Shown piece by piece: positions 17,438-25,961 of a stretch of 64,000 nt of DNA (its first letter is position 1; every line of letters begins with the position of its first letter). A model generated the notes under the pieces. That model worked only from the letters and a program-made list of their open reading frames with translations, was not told the DNA's origin and did not search any database. This stretch comes from an uncultured Flavobacteriaceae bacterium (lineage in GTDB: Bacteria; Bacteroidota; Bacteroidia; Flavobacteriales; Flavobacteriaceae), in NCBI GenBank assembly GCA_943789365.1, contig CALSTV010000001.1, positions 2,914,001 through 2,978,000 on the forward strand. The letters run 5' to 3'. The position numbers were made by a program, and so were the translations under genes.

Positions 17438-17445
17438 TATTTTTG
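17438..17445 (+). promoter_or_regulatory. -7 element of DUF4834 gene
   Basis: TATTTTTG matches TAnnTTTG, 21 bases before the ATG at 17467. Confidence 0.5.
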
Positions 17446-17466
17446 AGCTAAAATTATTATTAGTAC

Positions 17467-17745
17467 ATGCAAGAAGCAGGATTTGTTACTTTTTTAAGGA
17501 CCATTGCGATTATTTTATTGGTCATATATGGAATGAAATTTATTGCCAAATATATTTTACCATTGGTGCTAAGCCGAGCGGTGAGAAAAGCGCAGGAACG
17601 AGCACAACAATATGCAAACCCCAATGAGGCAAATGGAAGTTCGGCCAAAGTAGGTGAAACAATTATAGACAAGAAACCTTCTCATACAGAACGTAAAGCG
17701 AACGATACTGCAGGAGATTATGTTGATTTTGAAGAAGTAGACTAG
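17467..17745 (+). CDS. DUF4834 family small membrane protein
   Basis: A 92-residue protein with one N-terminal transmembrane helix (about residues 8-35, FLRTIAIILLVIYGMKFI), a basic patch RAVRKAQERAQQ, and an acidic C-terminus ending GDYVDFEEVD. This matches DUF4834 as I remember it, a Bacteroidota family with no assigned role. It is divergent from the barrel protein and 156 bases upstream of fabI, which has its own -7 element. Confidence 0.75.
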   Translation: MQEAGFVTFLRTIAIILLVIYGMKFIAKYILPLVLSRAVRKAQERAQQYANPNEANGSSAKVGETIIDKKPSHTERKANDTAGDYVDFEEVD

Positions 17746-17819
17746 TTTTGTTTCAGCTAAAGACAATGGGTTTCATAGCTACTTTTTTGTTTTGAACTCC
17801 ATTATTAGACAATCTTTAC

Positions 17820-17827
17820 TATATTTG
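17820..17827 (+). promoter_or_regulatory. -7 element of fabI promoter
   Basis: TATATTTG, an exact match, 74 bases before the fabI ATG. A TTG lies 25 bases upstream, slightly far for -33. Confidence 0.5.
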
Positions 17828-17901
17828 CCATCGTAAATAAGAGCAGGAAGTTGTTAGTTAACTTCCTTTAATAAGAAGCATAAAACCATTAATTTATATA
17901 T

Positions 17902-18717
17902 ATGTATAATTTACTAAAAGGAAAACGAGGAATTATTTTTGGCGCATTGGATTCAAATTCAATTGCTTGGAAAGTTGCAGAACGTGCTCATGAAGAAGGG
18001 GCTACTTTTGTATTGACAAATGCACCAATCGCAATGCGTATGGGAACAATCAATGAATTGGCTGAAAAAACTGGTTCACAGGTAATCCCTGCAGATGCTA
18101 CTTCTACAGAAGATTTATCTAACCTAATTGATCAATCAGTTGAGATTTTAGGAGGTAAGATAGATTTCGTATTGCACTCTATTGGGATGTCTTTGAATGT
18201 TCGTAAAGGAAAGCATTATACTGACTCGAACTACGATTTTACACATAAAGGATTTGATATTTCGGCGCTTTCTTTTCATAGAGTAATGAGTTTGTTGTAC
18301 AAAAAAGAAGCGATGAGCGAATGGGGATCTATCGTTGCCCTTACCTATATGGCAGCACAACGTGTGTTCCCTGATTATAATGACATGGCAGACAACAAGG
18401 CTTACTTGGAGTCTATTGCACGTAGCTTTGGTTACTTTTTTGGAAGAGATCATAAAGTACGTGTAAATACCATTTCTCAATCTCCAACACCTACTACGGC
18501 AGGTAGTGGAGTCAAAGGATTTGATGGATTTATCAATTATGCTGAAGAGATGTCTCCTCTTGGAAATGCTTCTGCCGCTGATTGTGCTGATTACACAATC
18601 TCTTTGTTTTCAGACTTGACTAGAAAAGTGTCTTTACAAAATTTATTCCATGACGGTGGTTTCTCAAATATGGGAGTAAGTACTAGCGTAATGTCGAAAT
18701 TTGTAGGTGAAGAATAA
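17902..18717 (+). CDS. fabI: enoyl-[acyl-carrier-protein] reductase (NADH)
   Basis: A 271-residue short-chain dehydrogenase fold enzyme for the last reduction step of type II fatty acid synthesis. The modified nucleotide-binding motif GIIFGALDSNSIAW takes the place of the usual Gly-rich loop. VLHSIGM, LTYMAAQRVFPDYN and ADNKAYLESIARSFGYFFG hold the family's active-site Tyr and Lys; VNTISQSPTPTTAGSG follows. Length is slightly above the E. coli enzyme. It appears monocistronic with its own -7 element and a terminator hairpin after the stop. FabI is the target of triclosan and isoniazid-type inhibitors. Confidence 0.95.
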   Translation: MYNLLKGKRGIIFGALDSNSIAWKVAERAHEEGATFVLTNAPIAMRMGTINELAEKTGSQVIPADATSTEDLSNLIDQSVEILGGKIDFVLHSIGMSLNVRKGKHYTDSNYDFTHKGFDISALSFHRVMSLLYKKEAMSEWGSIVALTYMAAQRVFPDYNDMADNKAYLESIARSFGYFFGRDHKVRVNTISQSPTPTTAGSGVKGFDGFINYAEEMSPLGNASAADCADYTISLFSDLTRKVSLQNLFHDGGFSNMGVSTSVMSKFVGEE

Positions 18718-18736
18718 ACACGTTCAATAATTTCAT

Positions 18737-18770
18737 AAAATGCAAATCGTATTCGGTTTGCATTTTTTTT
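18737..18770 (+). terminator. terminator of fabI
   Basis: A 10-base perfect stem, AAAATGCAAA with TTTGCATTTT, followed by more T. It starts 20 bases after the fabI stop. Confidence 0.75.
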
Positions 18771-18798
18771 TGACTTTTACCCGGTAGCTTTGTTTTTG

Positions 18799-18806
18799 TA
18801 TATTTG
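18799..18806 (+). promoter_or_regulatory. -7 element of glycosyltransferase gene
   Basis: TATATTTG, an exact match, 19 bases before the ATG at 18826. No convincing -33. Confidence 0.5.
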
Positions 18807-18825
18807 AAATCATTATATTTTTTCT

Positions 18826-19785
18826 ATGATATTAGCTTATTCTATCATTATTCCAGTTTACAACAGACCCGATGAAATCGATGAGTTGTTACAGAGTTTA
18901 ACGCTACAGACAACAAATCTGCCTTTTGAGGTGGTGATTGTAGAAGACGGCTCTCCGAATACCTGTGAAGCCGTTTTAGAAAAGTATACATCCGATTTAA
19001 ATATTCAATATTTTCTAACGGAGAATCAAGGCGCAGGAAAAAGTAGAAATTACGGTATGCGGAAGGCTTCTGGAAATTACTTTGTCATTTTTGATTCTGA
19101 TTGTATTATACCGAATGATTATCTGAAAATTGTAGATAATCATTTGAATGATAACTTCACAGATGCCTATGGAGGTCCAGATGCAGCCCATCCAAGTTTC
19201 ACAAACCTTCAGAAAGCTATTAATTACTCAATGACATCAACGTTAACTACAGGAGGAATAAGAGGGAAGAATAAAGGACTAGGTAAATTTCAACCGAGGA
19301 GTTTTAACCTAGGTATTTCAAAGAAAGTCTTTGAGGCAACAGGTGGTTTCTCGGACTTGAGAATAGGGGAAGACATCGATTTAACTTTTCGCTTGTGGAA
19401 AGAAGGTTTTGATACTCAATTGATAGAAGCTGCTTTTGTGTATCACAAACGAAGAAGTACATTAAAACAATTTTATAGGCAAACCTATGCCTTTGGAAAA
19501 GCCAGACCCATGTTGAATCGTAGATATCCATCAACAGCGAAGCTCACGTATTGGTTTCCTAGCTTGTTTGTCTTAGGGGTGTTAGGTTCTGTTTTTGCTG
19601 GCGTTTTTAACTTCTATGTGGGGCTTAGTTTCTATTTAGGATATTTTGGTTTACTGCTAATACATGCATTAATTACTACTAGAAATGGTTTTGTGGCGAC
19701 ACTCACTACAGTTACAACTCTCGTTCAGTTTTTGGGATACGGTTTAGGGTTTTTGAACGCTATTTTGAAGAGGGAATCCAATTAA
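18826..19785 (+). CDS. family 2 glycosyltransferase
   Basis: A 319-residue GT-A fold enzyme. YSIIIPVYNRPDEIDELL opens the nucleotide-sugar domain, VIVEDGS follows, and the metal-binding D90-S-D92 (FDSDCII) is intact. The acceptor part shows GGFSDLRIGEDIDLTFRLW, the usual ED motif, and a QFYRQTYAFGKARPML segment typical of polymer-type GT2 enzymes. Two hydrophobic segments near the C-terminus (about 245-265 and 275-305) anchor it in the inner membrane. Sugar and acceptor cannot be told. It lies between terminated fabI and a convergent small membrane protein gene. Confidence 0.88.
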   Translation: MILAYSIIIPVYNRPDEIDELLQSLTLQTTNLPFEVVIVEDGSPNTCEAVLEKYTSDLNIQYFLTENQGAGKSRNYGMRKASGNYFVIFDSDCIIPNDYLKIVDNHLNDNFTDAYGGPDAAHPSFTNLQKAINYSMTSTLTTGGIRGKNKGLGKFQPRSFNLGISKKVFEATGGFSDLRIGEDIDLTFRLWKEGFDTQLIEAAFVYHKRRSTLKQFYRQTYAFGKARPMLNRRYPSTAKLTYWFPSLFVLGVLGSVFAGVFNFYVGLSFYLGYFGLLLIHALITTRNGFVATLTTVTTLVQFLGYGLGFLNAILKRESN

Positions 19786-19802
19786 AAAAACAACTTTTGT
19801 CA

Positions 19803-20120
19803 CTAGGATAATTTCATGTACTCGTATAATTGTCTTTTGAGTTTTTTAATGCTTTTTCTTATCAAGGAAATTCGGATAAAAACAAATAACAGGTACAGCC
19901 CATATATTGTTAATAATTTAGAAAGCATAAAAAGAATTGGAGTTTCTATTGTGTTTATAGGAGACCAAAAAAAATGATATACGTACAAGTATAATATTAA
20001 TAAAATCACACATAAAAAAAATACAGGAAATACAGAATTCTTGTAGTTTTTTATGAGGTACTCTTTTTTTGAAAGTTGCTTTTCTAAATTAGAAGAAGAA
20101 AAAGTTTTAATTGAATCCAT
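19803..20120 (-). CDS. small membrane protein of unknown function
   Basis: A 105-residue protein with two hydrophobic segments (about 30-50, VFPVFFLCVILLILYLYVYHF, and 62-85) between a polar, Ser/Lys-rich N-terminus and a basic C-terminus (RKSIKKLKRQLYEYM). No family recognised. Its gene converges on the glycosyltransferase with 17 bases between the stops. A -7 element at 20180-20187 supports expression. Low-complexity AT-rich codons make the call less certain than for its neighbours. Confidence 0.6.
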   Translation of the reverse strand: MDSIKTFSSSNLEKQLSKKEYLIKNYKNSVFPVFFLCVILLILYLYVYHFFWSPINTIETPILFMLSKLLTIYGLYLLFVFIRISLIRKSIKKLKRQLYEYMKLS

Positions 20121-20179
20121 ACCCGTTTTTTTGTTTTAAAATATGGGGGGATACTACCGGGGGAGACAATAATCTATTG

Positions 20180-20187
20180 CAAAGATA
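20180..20187 (-). promoter_or_regulatory. -7 element of small membrane protein gene
   Basis: Minus-strand TATCTTTG, exact match to TAnnTTTG, about 60 bases upstream of the ATG at 20120. Confidence 0.45.
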
Positions 20188-20246
20188 TGATTTATTTTTG
20201 TTTTTTTAAAATTGTATATCTCGACGTAATAACTGAAATATGAGAA

Positions 20247-20564
20247 TTAATCAAGAGTATCAAATTCTATAAGGAATAGCGTTTCGTTTTCTTTTTTCAT
20301 TCTGTACGCTTCACGGGCATATTTTTCAAGTCGTTCAGGATCTTGTAAAGCTTCAATCATCTTTTTGTTCGCATCAATTTCTTTTTGGTAGAACTCTATA
20401 GAGTTTTTCAGTTCTTCTATTTCTTTATTGTATTCCCTATGGTTCAGATACGAGTTTTCATCAAAAAACAGCATCCATACAAGAAATACAATAAAAATGA
20501 GGACGTACCTATTTGTAATTATTTTAAGAAAAGTGTTGCCTTGTATTTTTTCATTTACCTTCAT
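20247..20564 (-). CDS. septum formation initiator, FtsB/DivIC family
   Basis: A 105-residue bitopic protein: a short cytoplasmic N-terminus, one transmembrane helix (about 18-35, YVLIFIVFLVWMLFF), then a periplasmic coiled coil (HREYNKEIEELKNSIEFYQKEI). The DPERLEKYAREAYRMKKENE segment is the family's hallmark. FtsB/DivIC proteins bind FtsL and FtsQ/DivIB in the divisome. Its start overlaps the udk stop by 4 bases (ATGA), so it is translated with uridine kinase, a pairing I recall from other Bacteroidota. Confidence 0.88.
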   Translation of the reverse strand: MKVNEKIQGNTFLKIITNRYVLIFIVFLVWMLFFDENSYLNHREYNKEIEELKNSIEFYQKEIDANKKMIEALQDPERLEKYAREAYRMKKENETLFLIEFDTLD

Positions 20565-21178
20565 AAAACCGTTTCCATTTTGTTGCGAATCAGCTTTGCT
20601 AACTTACGAACTATTTCTTTATTTTCAGTGGTATAAGGAACTATGATGTCTGCTTTCTGCTTATAAGGTTCAATATACAAATCGTGCATTGGTTTAAGTG
20701 TGTTTTTATACCTAGATTTTACTTCATCAGCAGTCCGTCCTCGCTCTCTAGCGTCTCTTTGAATGCGTCGTTGTAGTCGTTCATTTGCATCGGTGTCTAC
20801 AAAAATAGTTAGATCAAATAGATTGCGTAATCTTTTGTCGTTAAATATCAGAATTCCTTCTACGATGACTATTTTCTTTGCAGTTGTTTCTTTGGTTTCG
20901 GAGGTTCTGTTATGTGTGATGAATGAATACACAGGTTGGGAAATGGTTTTCTTTTTTTTAAATTGTACAAGATGCAAACTTAAAAGGTCAAAATCAATAG
21001 CATTTGGATGGTCAAAATTTATAGATTTACGAGCATCAACGGTTAAATGATCTGTTGTGTTGTAATAGGAGTCTTGCGAAATAACGCACAATTCATTAGG
21101 TGCAAAGTATTTCGCTATTTTTGAAACCAATGTTGTTTTTCCACTAGCGGTTCCTCCTGTAATACCAATAATAAGCAT
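20561..21178 (-). CDS. udk: uridine kinase
   Basis: A 205-residue P-loop kinase that phosphorylates uridine and cytidine in pyrimidine salvage. Walker A is GITGGTASGKTT at residues 5-16. SQDSYYN, NFDHPNAIDFDLL, VIVEGILIF and the lid segment RRIQRDARERGRT match the family. Length is normal. It starts the small operon udk-divIC and lies downstream of the large OmpA-type gene, from which it is separated by a terminator. Confidence 0.94.
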   Translation of the reverse strand: MLIIGITGGTASGKTTLVSKIAKYFAPNELCVISQDSYYNTTDHLTVDARKSINFDHPNAIDFDLLSLHLVQFKKKKTISQPVYSFITHNRTSETKETTAKKIVIVEGILIFNDKRLRNLFDLTIFVDTDANERLQRRIQRDARERGRTADEVKSRYKNTLKPMHDLYIEPYKQKADIIVPYTTENKEIVRKLAKLIRNKMETVL

Positions 21179-21271
21179 GCTGTTTTTTTAGTAAAAGTAT
21201 AAAAAAAATAGAATCAATTTCAGGCTGTTTATGATTTCACCTTTCATCCTTGAAATACCATAAAATTAGGC

Positions 21272-21298
21272 AAAAAAAAGGCCGGTAAAAACCGACCT
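21272..21298 (-). terminator. terminator of OmpA/TSP3 gene
   Basis: On the minus strand AGGTCGGT pairs with ACCGGCCT (one G-U pair) around a T4 loop, then eight T follow. It lies 25 bases beyond the stop. Confidence 0.75.
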
Positions 21299-21322
21299 AT
21301 ACAATTTTATGTTTTAAAAAAG

Positions 21323-24300
21323 TTATTGTGCTTGGTAATTGAATTCAATTCTGTTGTTCAATTCACTTGTAGACAAATCTCCTGAATTCGAATATTTAGG
21401 TTGGGTATCTCCATAGCCTTCAGAAGAGAGTCGGTCTTCATTCACGCCACCATCTACTAAATATTTAAGAATGGCGTTCGCTCTTCTTTTTGATAGAAAC
21501 AAACTGTATTTTTCATTGTGCTTGTTATCAGTATGGGCTGCAATTTGATATTTTGTCGCTGGATAGTCTGCCATAATTGCAATGATTTGATCTAAAACAT
21601 CCATAGTTTCATTGGTCAATGTGTTTTTTGTACGCTCAAAAGAGATTTTCTGTGCTAAGGCTTCTATTTTAAGGTAAACACTTTTATCGAAGCTCTTATC
21701 AGGACAGCCGTTGTTATCAGCATTTCCTTTTACATCAGGGCATAAATCCTTGCTGTCAGCAACACCGTCGCCATCTAAATCACCTTCTTCAGGACAACCT
21801 TCATTTTCAGGGAGTCCTTTTATTAATGGACATCTATCCTTGTAATCTGGAATTCCATCTTTGTCAGAATCAATTGAAACACCATTAGAATATACTTTTA
21901 CTCCGAATGGTGTGTCTGGTTCTTTATCGTATAGATCGATAACACCATCTTTATCGGAGTCGACATTGCTACTTTCGATTGCACCTTCAATTTTAGGACA
22001 TCCCTTGTTTTCAACAGGGCCTGCTTTGAATGGACATTCATCGATATGATCTGGAATATCATCATAATCTGAATCGACGGCAACACCGTTTCCATAAACT
22101 CTAGCGTCTTTTGGTGTATTAGGCTCTTTATCAAATTGGTTGACTACACCATCTCCATCATCGTCATTCCAATCAAACTCAACAGCTCTGGTTGGACAGC
22201 CTTCTTGTTCTACAGGACCTGCTTTTAAAGGACATTTGTCTTTGTAGTCTGGTAGTCCGTCTCTGTCAGAATCAATTGGGATTCCGTTACCATATACCAA
22301 GGCTCCTTCAGGTGTATTTGGGTCCCTGTCGAATTGGTCAATCACACCATCGTTGTCACTGTCTACTAACTGAATTTGACTAGCTGGTGCTTCAGAAGCA
22401 ACCGGACAACCATCTTGTTCTGCAGTTCCAGGTTTGATAGGGCATTTATCAGAATGATCAGGGATTCCGTCATAATCAGTGTCAATAGAAATTCCGTTTC
22501 CGTAAACTTTAGCGCCTTGTGGCGTATTAGGTTCCAAGTCAAACTGATCAACAACACCATCCTTGTCAGTATCTTTTAAACTAATGGTATTTGGGGTGCC
22601 AGTGGCTACACTCGTAGTTGATTTTTCAGTGTTTTGCGGGCAGCCTCCATATGCGCTTTTACCCGGTTGCAGTGGGCAGGCATCTTTGTGGTCAGGAGTT
22701 CCGTCACTGTCAATATCCATAGAAACACCATTTCCATAAACTTTAACTCCAAAAGGTGTATTTGGTTCTTTGTCAAACTCATTTGGGACACCATCGCCAT
22801 CGCTATCTTGTGAAATAGGGCAACCCTCTTTTTCAGTCGAACCATATTTAAGAGGACAGGCGTCTTTATGATCGGCAATTCCGTCACCATCTGTATCAAC
22901 AGCTACACCATTTCCATATACACGAGCATCAAGAGGTGTGTTTGGTTCCTTGTCGAGACTGTCTATAACACCGTCTCCATCAGAATCGTTGATAGATACA
23001 TTACTCGCCACTTCAATATTTTGTGGGCAACCTCCCATTTCTTCCGTTCCAGGTTTTAGAGGGCAGCTGTCTAGTAAATCAATGACTCCGTCGTTATCTG
23101 TATCAATGGCAACACCATTACCGTATACTTTAGCTCCTGCAGGAGTATTGTTATCTGCATCCAACGCGTCCATTACACCGTCATTATCACTGTCTTTAGG
23201 AGTGTTTGAAGCACCGGCTACAACAATTCCATCGGCAGGACAGCCATTGTTTTCTTCGGTTCCTGGAGCTAGAGGACAGCTGTCTTCTAGATCGATAACA
23301 CCATCTTTGTCGGTGTCAATTGCAACTCCATTTCCGTATACTTTTGCACCCTGCGGTGTGTTAGGTTGTTGGTCTAAAGCATCAATAACACCATCGGCAT
23401 CAGCGTCGTTAAGACTAACGGTTTCACCACTTTCTGTAGTCATTTCTACATTATTTGGACAGCCTTGTTTTTCAACAGAGCCATACTGCATTGGACAGTC
23501 ATCCATATAGTCTGGTAGTCCGTCTTTGTCGGTATCCACTGCAACTCCGTTTCCGTATACCAAAGCCCCAACAGGCGTGTCGGGCTCTTGATCGAATACG
23601 TCAGCAACACCATCTTTATCCGTGTCTTGCAACATTCCTGCTGTCTGCGGTTGTACAATTTCAATAGACTCAGTGATGTTCGTTTCAGGGTCGTAAATTT
23701 CACGTCCTTGTTCGGAATCAGGTTGAATAAAATTAATTTCTACCCTACGGTTGAATTTTCTTCCTTGTTCTGTGTCATTTGAATGAGTAGGGCTTTCTTC
23801 ACCATGTCCTACAGAATACAACCTTAAATAATCTACCCCTTTATCGGCTAGGTAATTAGACACACTTACAGCTCTTTTTTCAGAGAGATACAAGTTGTAA
23901 TCTGGTTGTCCTGTGTTGTCTGTAAACCCATCAATAGTGTATTGTGTATTCGGGTATTGCAACATGATGTTTGCAATTTCGTTTAGGATGGAATAAGAAT
24001 CGTCTTTAATTACGTCACTATTCGTCTTAAAGTAAATACTCTTTGCAAGAAGGAAAATTCTTTTTGTGATGTCATCAGGCGTGTTCTGTTTTGGACAGCC
24101 TAAATTTTCAGCAACACCTTTAATTTCAGGGCATACATCGTCATAATCGAAAATACCATCACCATCTTTATCTTCCGGACAGCCTTCATTGGCTTCAATA
24201 CCTGGGATTAAATGACATCTGTCTTTGTAATCAGGTATGCCATCTTTATCGGTGTCAACGGCAACTCCACTACCATATACTTGTGCTTCCTTTGGTGTTT

Positions 24301-25153
24301 CAGGTTCCTTGTCAACCTCATCGATAACACCGTCTTCATCGGTATCTGAGATTTTAAAGCGCTCATCACCAATATCGTCGTTGTTTGCCCAAATAGCATA
24401 TCTTTTTTCTTTACCGAATTTGTATACAAGTCCAATATGTGTTGTTAAGAAACTTTCATAGATTTTCTTTGTAGATACTGCAGCATCAAAAGTGTCGGCA
24501 TTATTGATATTGATACTTGGTCTAATTTCTACATCAAATCTTTTGTTTATTTTGTATTTAACTCCTAAAGCTCCTGAGACATAGAGCGATCCATACAGGT
24601 CGTCGTTTCCGTGCGTCAAAAGTATGTTGTCTGATTCATCATAAAGTGTGTTACTGTAATATTGCGCACCAATACCAGCCATAAGACTCCAACTCCAATT
24701 TTTACTGTCGAGTTTCCAAAGATTGTTTATGTTGACGATTGCATCCAATTCGAAACCGATTTTATAGCCATCCATTGTGAGCACTTGATTCCCATATATA
24801 GATTCGTCAATTCCTCTGATAGCATAGTCCCCAGTAAATCCTTGTCCGCCAGCTCCTAGTGAAGAGTAGTCAATTTTAAATTCTACTCCCAGTAATGGAT
24901 TGATCATTTTATCAACATAGATATAGGCTCCAAAATTTGAATTTCGGTCATGATTTTCACCGCCAAATGAAGTAAAATCACCATACGTTTTTAGACTGCT
25001 CATTCCGAACCCTATAGCCCATATATTGTAAGCATCCTTTGCTTCACTTTTTTCCTCTTCCTTAACAGCTTTTTTTTCAGCTTGTTGAGCAAATACAGTA
25101 CTCGTAATAATAAAGGTTAGGAGGAGTTGTAAGGCTTTGTTTTTTATAGTCAT
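21323..25153 (-). CDS. giant OmpA-family protein with thrombospondin type 3 repeats and two OmpA domains
   Basis: A 1276-residue surface protein. Signal peptide MTIKNKALQLLLTFIITSTVFAQ; a beta-barrel of about 230 residues; one long TSP3 unit plus one short unit (about 268-352); a first OmpA domain (about 362-480, IYFKTNSDVIKDDS, GFTDNTG, LSEKRAVSV, GRKFNRRVEI); then nine long TSP3 units plus one short (about 510-1155); and a second OmpA domain (about 1160-1276). Each long unit pairs a Ca-binding DxDxDGVxDxxD loop with a PNTPxGAKVYGNG spacer and a DxCPLxPG...GCP end. OmpA domains bind peptidoglycan; TSP3 repeats bind calcium and stiffen. The unit-plus-OmpA block appears duplicated. It probably tethers the envelope or adhesion machinery. 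Confidence 0.9.
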   Translation of the reverse strand: MTIKNKALQLLLTFIITSTVFAQQAEKKAVKEEEKSEAKDAYNIWAIGFGMSSLKTYGDFTSFGGENHDRNSNFGAYIYVDKMINPLLGVEFKIDYSSLGAGGQGFTGDYAIRGIDESIYGNQVLTMDGYKIGFELDAIVNINNLWKLDSKNWSWSLMAGIGAQYYSNTLYDESDNILLTHGNDDLYGSLYVSGALGVKYKINKRFDVEIRPSININNADTFDAAVSTKKIYESFLTTHIGLVYKFGKEKRYAIWANNDDIGDERFKISDTDEDGVIDEVDKEPETPKEAQVYGSGVAVDTDKDGIPDYKDRCHLIPGIEANEGCPEDKDGDGIFDYDDVCPEIKGVAENLGCPKQNTPDDITKRIFLLAKSIYFKTNSDVIKDDSYSILNEIANIMLQYPNTQYTIDGFTDNTGQPDYNLYLSEKRAVSVSNYLADKGVDYLRLYSVGHGEESPTHSNDTEQGRKFNRRVEINFIQPDSEQGREIYDPETNITESIEIVQPQTAGMLQDTDKDGVADVFDQEPDTPVGALVYGNGVAVDTDKDGLPDYMDDCPMQYGSVEKQGCPNNVEMTTESGETVSLNDADADGVIDALDQQPNTPQGAKVYGNGVAIDTDKDGVIDLEDSCPLAPGTEENNGCPADGIVVAGASNTPKDSDNDGVMDALDADNNTPAGAKVYGNGVAIDTDNDGVIDLLDSCPLKPGTEEMGGCPQNIEVASNVSINDSDGDGVIDSLDKEPNTPLDARVYGNGVAVDTDGDGIADHKDACPLKYGSTEKEGCPISQDSDGDGVPNEFDKEPNTPFGVKVYGNGVSMDIDSDGTPDHKDACPLQPGKSAYGGCPQNTEKSTTSVATGTPNTISLKDTDKDGVVDQFDLEPNTPQGAKVYGNGISIDTDYDGIPDHSDKCPIKPGTAEQDGCPVASEAPASQIQLVDSDNDGVIDQFDRDPNTPEGALVYGNGIPIDSDRDGLPDYKDKCPLKAGPVEQEGCPTRAVEFDWNDDDGDGVVNQFDKEPNTPKDARVYGNGVAVDSDYDDIPDHIDECPFKAGPVENKGCPKIEGAIESSNVDSDKDGVIDLYDKEPDTPFGVKVYSNGVSIDSDKDGIPDYKDRCPLIKGLPENEGCPEEGDLDGDGVADSKDLCPDVKGNADNNGCPDKSFDKSVYLKIEALAQKISFERTKNTLTNETMDVLDQIIAIMADYPATKYQIAAHTDNKHNEKYSLFLSKRRANAILKYLVDGGVNEDRLSSEGYGDTQPKYSNSGDLSTSELNNRIEFNYQAQ
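21690..23625 (-). repeat. TSP3-coding tandem repeat array, nine units of about 200 bp
   Basis: Within the OmpA gene, units of roughly 200 bases repeat with the recurring CCGTATAC/CATAAAC...GTTTCC and GGACA(G/A)CC stretches. They are diverged copies, not identical, so the array is old; some neighbouring units still share long words. Confidence 0.7.
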
Positions 25154-25194
25154 ACTTTAAAATTTTGTTTTGATTATAGATTAGATACAAGGAA

Positions 25195-25202
25195 CAAAAA
25201 TA
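25195..25202 (-). promoter_or_regulatory. -7 element of OmpA/TSP3 gene
   Basis: Minus-strand TATTTTTG, exact TAnnTTTG, about 40 bases before the ATG. Confidence 0.45.
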
Positions 25203-25285
25203 ATATTATATTTTTAGAATTCCCTTTTTAATAAAAAAATATACCTGTGTAGACGTTTCTTTTTTATAAAATAATTAAAATTATG

Positions 25286-25798
25286 TCAGTTTAGTACTAT
25301 TTTACAGCTCGTTTTTTCAATAGAACTTTCGTCTTTACATGTTTGTATATATTCGGATATTGGCTTTTCAGTATTTGGAAATAATCCGTATTTATTTATT
25401 TCGTAGAGTGGGTAAAGTACAAATTTTCGTTCTGTAGCTTTGGGGTGTGGAAGTGTTAATATAGCGCTGTGAAAGACGATATTATCATATAAAATAATAT
25501 CTATGTCTATACACCTGTTTTCGTACTGTTCCTTGTTGGTTCGTTCACGTCCCATACTTGTTTCTATTGCTAGTAGGTTTTTTAGAAGCGTTACTGGGGC
25601 CTGATTTGTTTTTAATTCAATACAAATATTGAAAAAGTCATTGCCTTCAAAACCCCAGGCAGGCGTTTTGTATACTGAGGAAATATTCTTTACGACTCCC
25701 AAAGTGCTGTGTATGCTTTGCACGGCCTGTTCCAAGTACAAAAGTTTGTCGTTTAAATTGCTTCCTAAAGAAAGGTATGTGGTGTGTTTTGGTTTCAT
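25286..25798 (-). CDS. folK: 2-amino-4-hydroxy-6-hydroxymethyldihydropteridine pyrophosphokinase
   Basis: A 170-residue enzyme of folate synthesis that transfers pyrophosphate from ATP to hydroxymethyl-dihydropterin. TYLSLGSNLNDKLLYLEQA at the N-terminus, SSVYKTPAWGFEGNDFFN, and the signature RCIDIDIILYDN followed by LPHPKATERKFVLYPL are all present. Length is normal. It is divergent from sppA, the same head-to-head order I recall from other flavobacteria. Confidence 0.94.
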   Translation of the reverse strand: MKPKHTTYLSLGSNLNDKLLYLEQAVQSIHSTLGVVKNISSVYKTPAWGFEGNDFFNICIELKTNQAPVTLLKNLLAIETSMGRERTNKEQYENRCIDIDIILYDNIVFHSAILTLPHPKATERKFVLYPLYEINKYGLFPNTEKPISEYIQTCKDESSIEKTSCKIVLN

Positions 25799-25929
25799 TT
25801 GGTTGTGCTAAGTGTTTTTACCCACAATTATATTAACGAAAAGGTTGCGCAGATATTTCATGTGTCTTAGCGTAATTTTATATGGGTTTTTTTTGAATTA
25901 CAAAGAAACTAAAAGAATCTAGAAAAGTT

Positions 25930-25937
25930 TATATTTG
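25930..25937 (+). promoter_or_regulatory. -7 element of sppA promoter
   Basis: TATATTTG, exact match. It contains the TTG at 25935 that would begin the longest sppA frame, showing that the real start is downstream. Confidence 0.55.
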
Positions 25938-25961
25938 TTTTACACAAAAAAGATGTACCAT

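Noticed and set aside
20140-20165. G-run sequence (GGGGGG and GGGGG) as a quadruplex or repeat, with similar G-runs near 7050-7075
   Set aside because: Only two G-runs occur at each place, not four; shared words are too short to call a repeat.
22938-23510. 190-codon antisense frame within the OmpA/TSP3 gene
   Set aside because: It mirrors the periodic TSP3 repeats; its Pro/Ser-rich product is an artefact of the repeat DNA.
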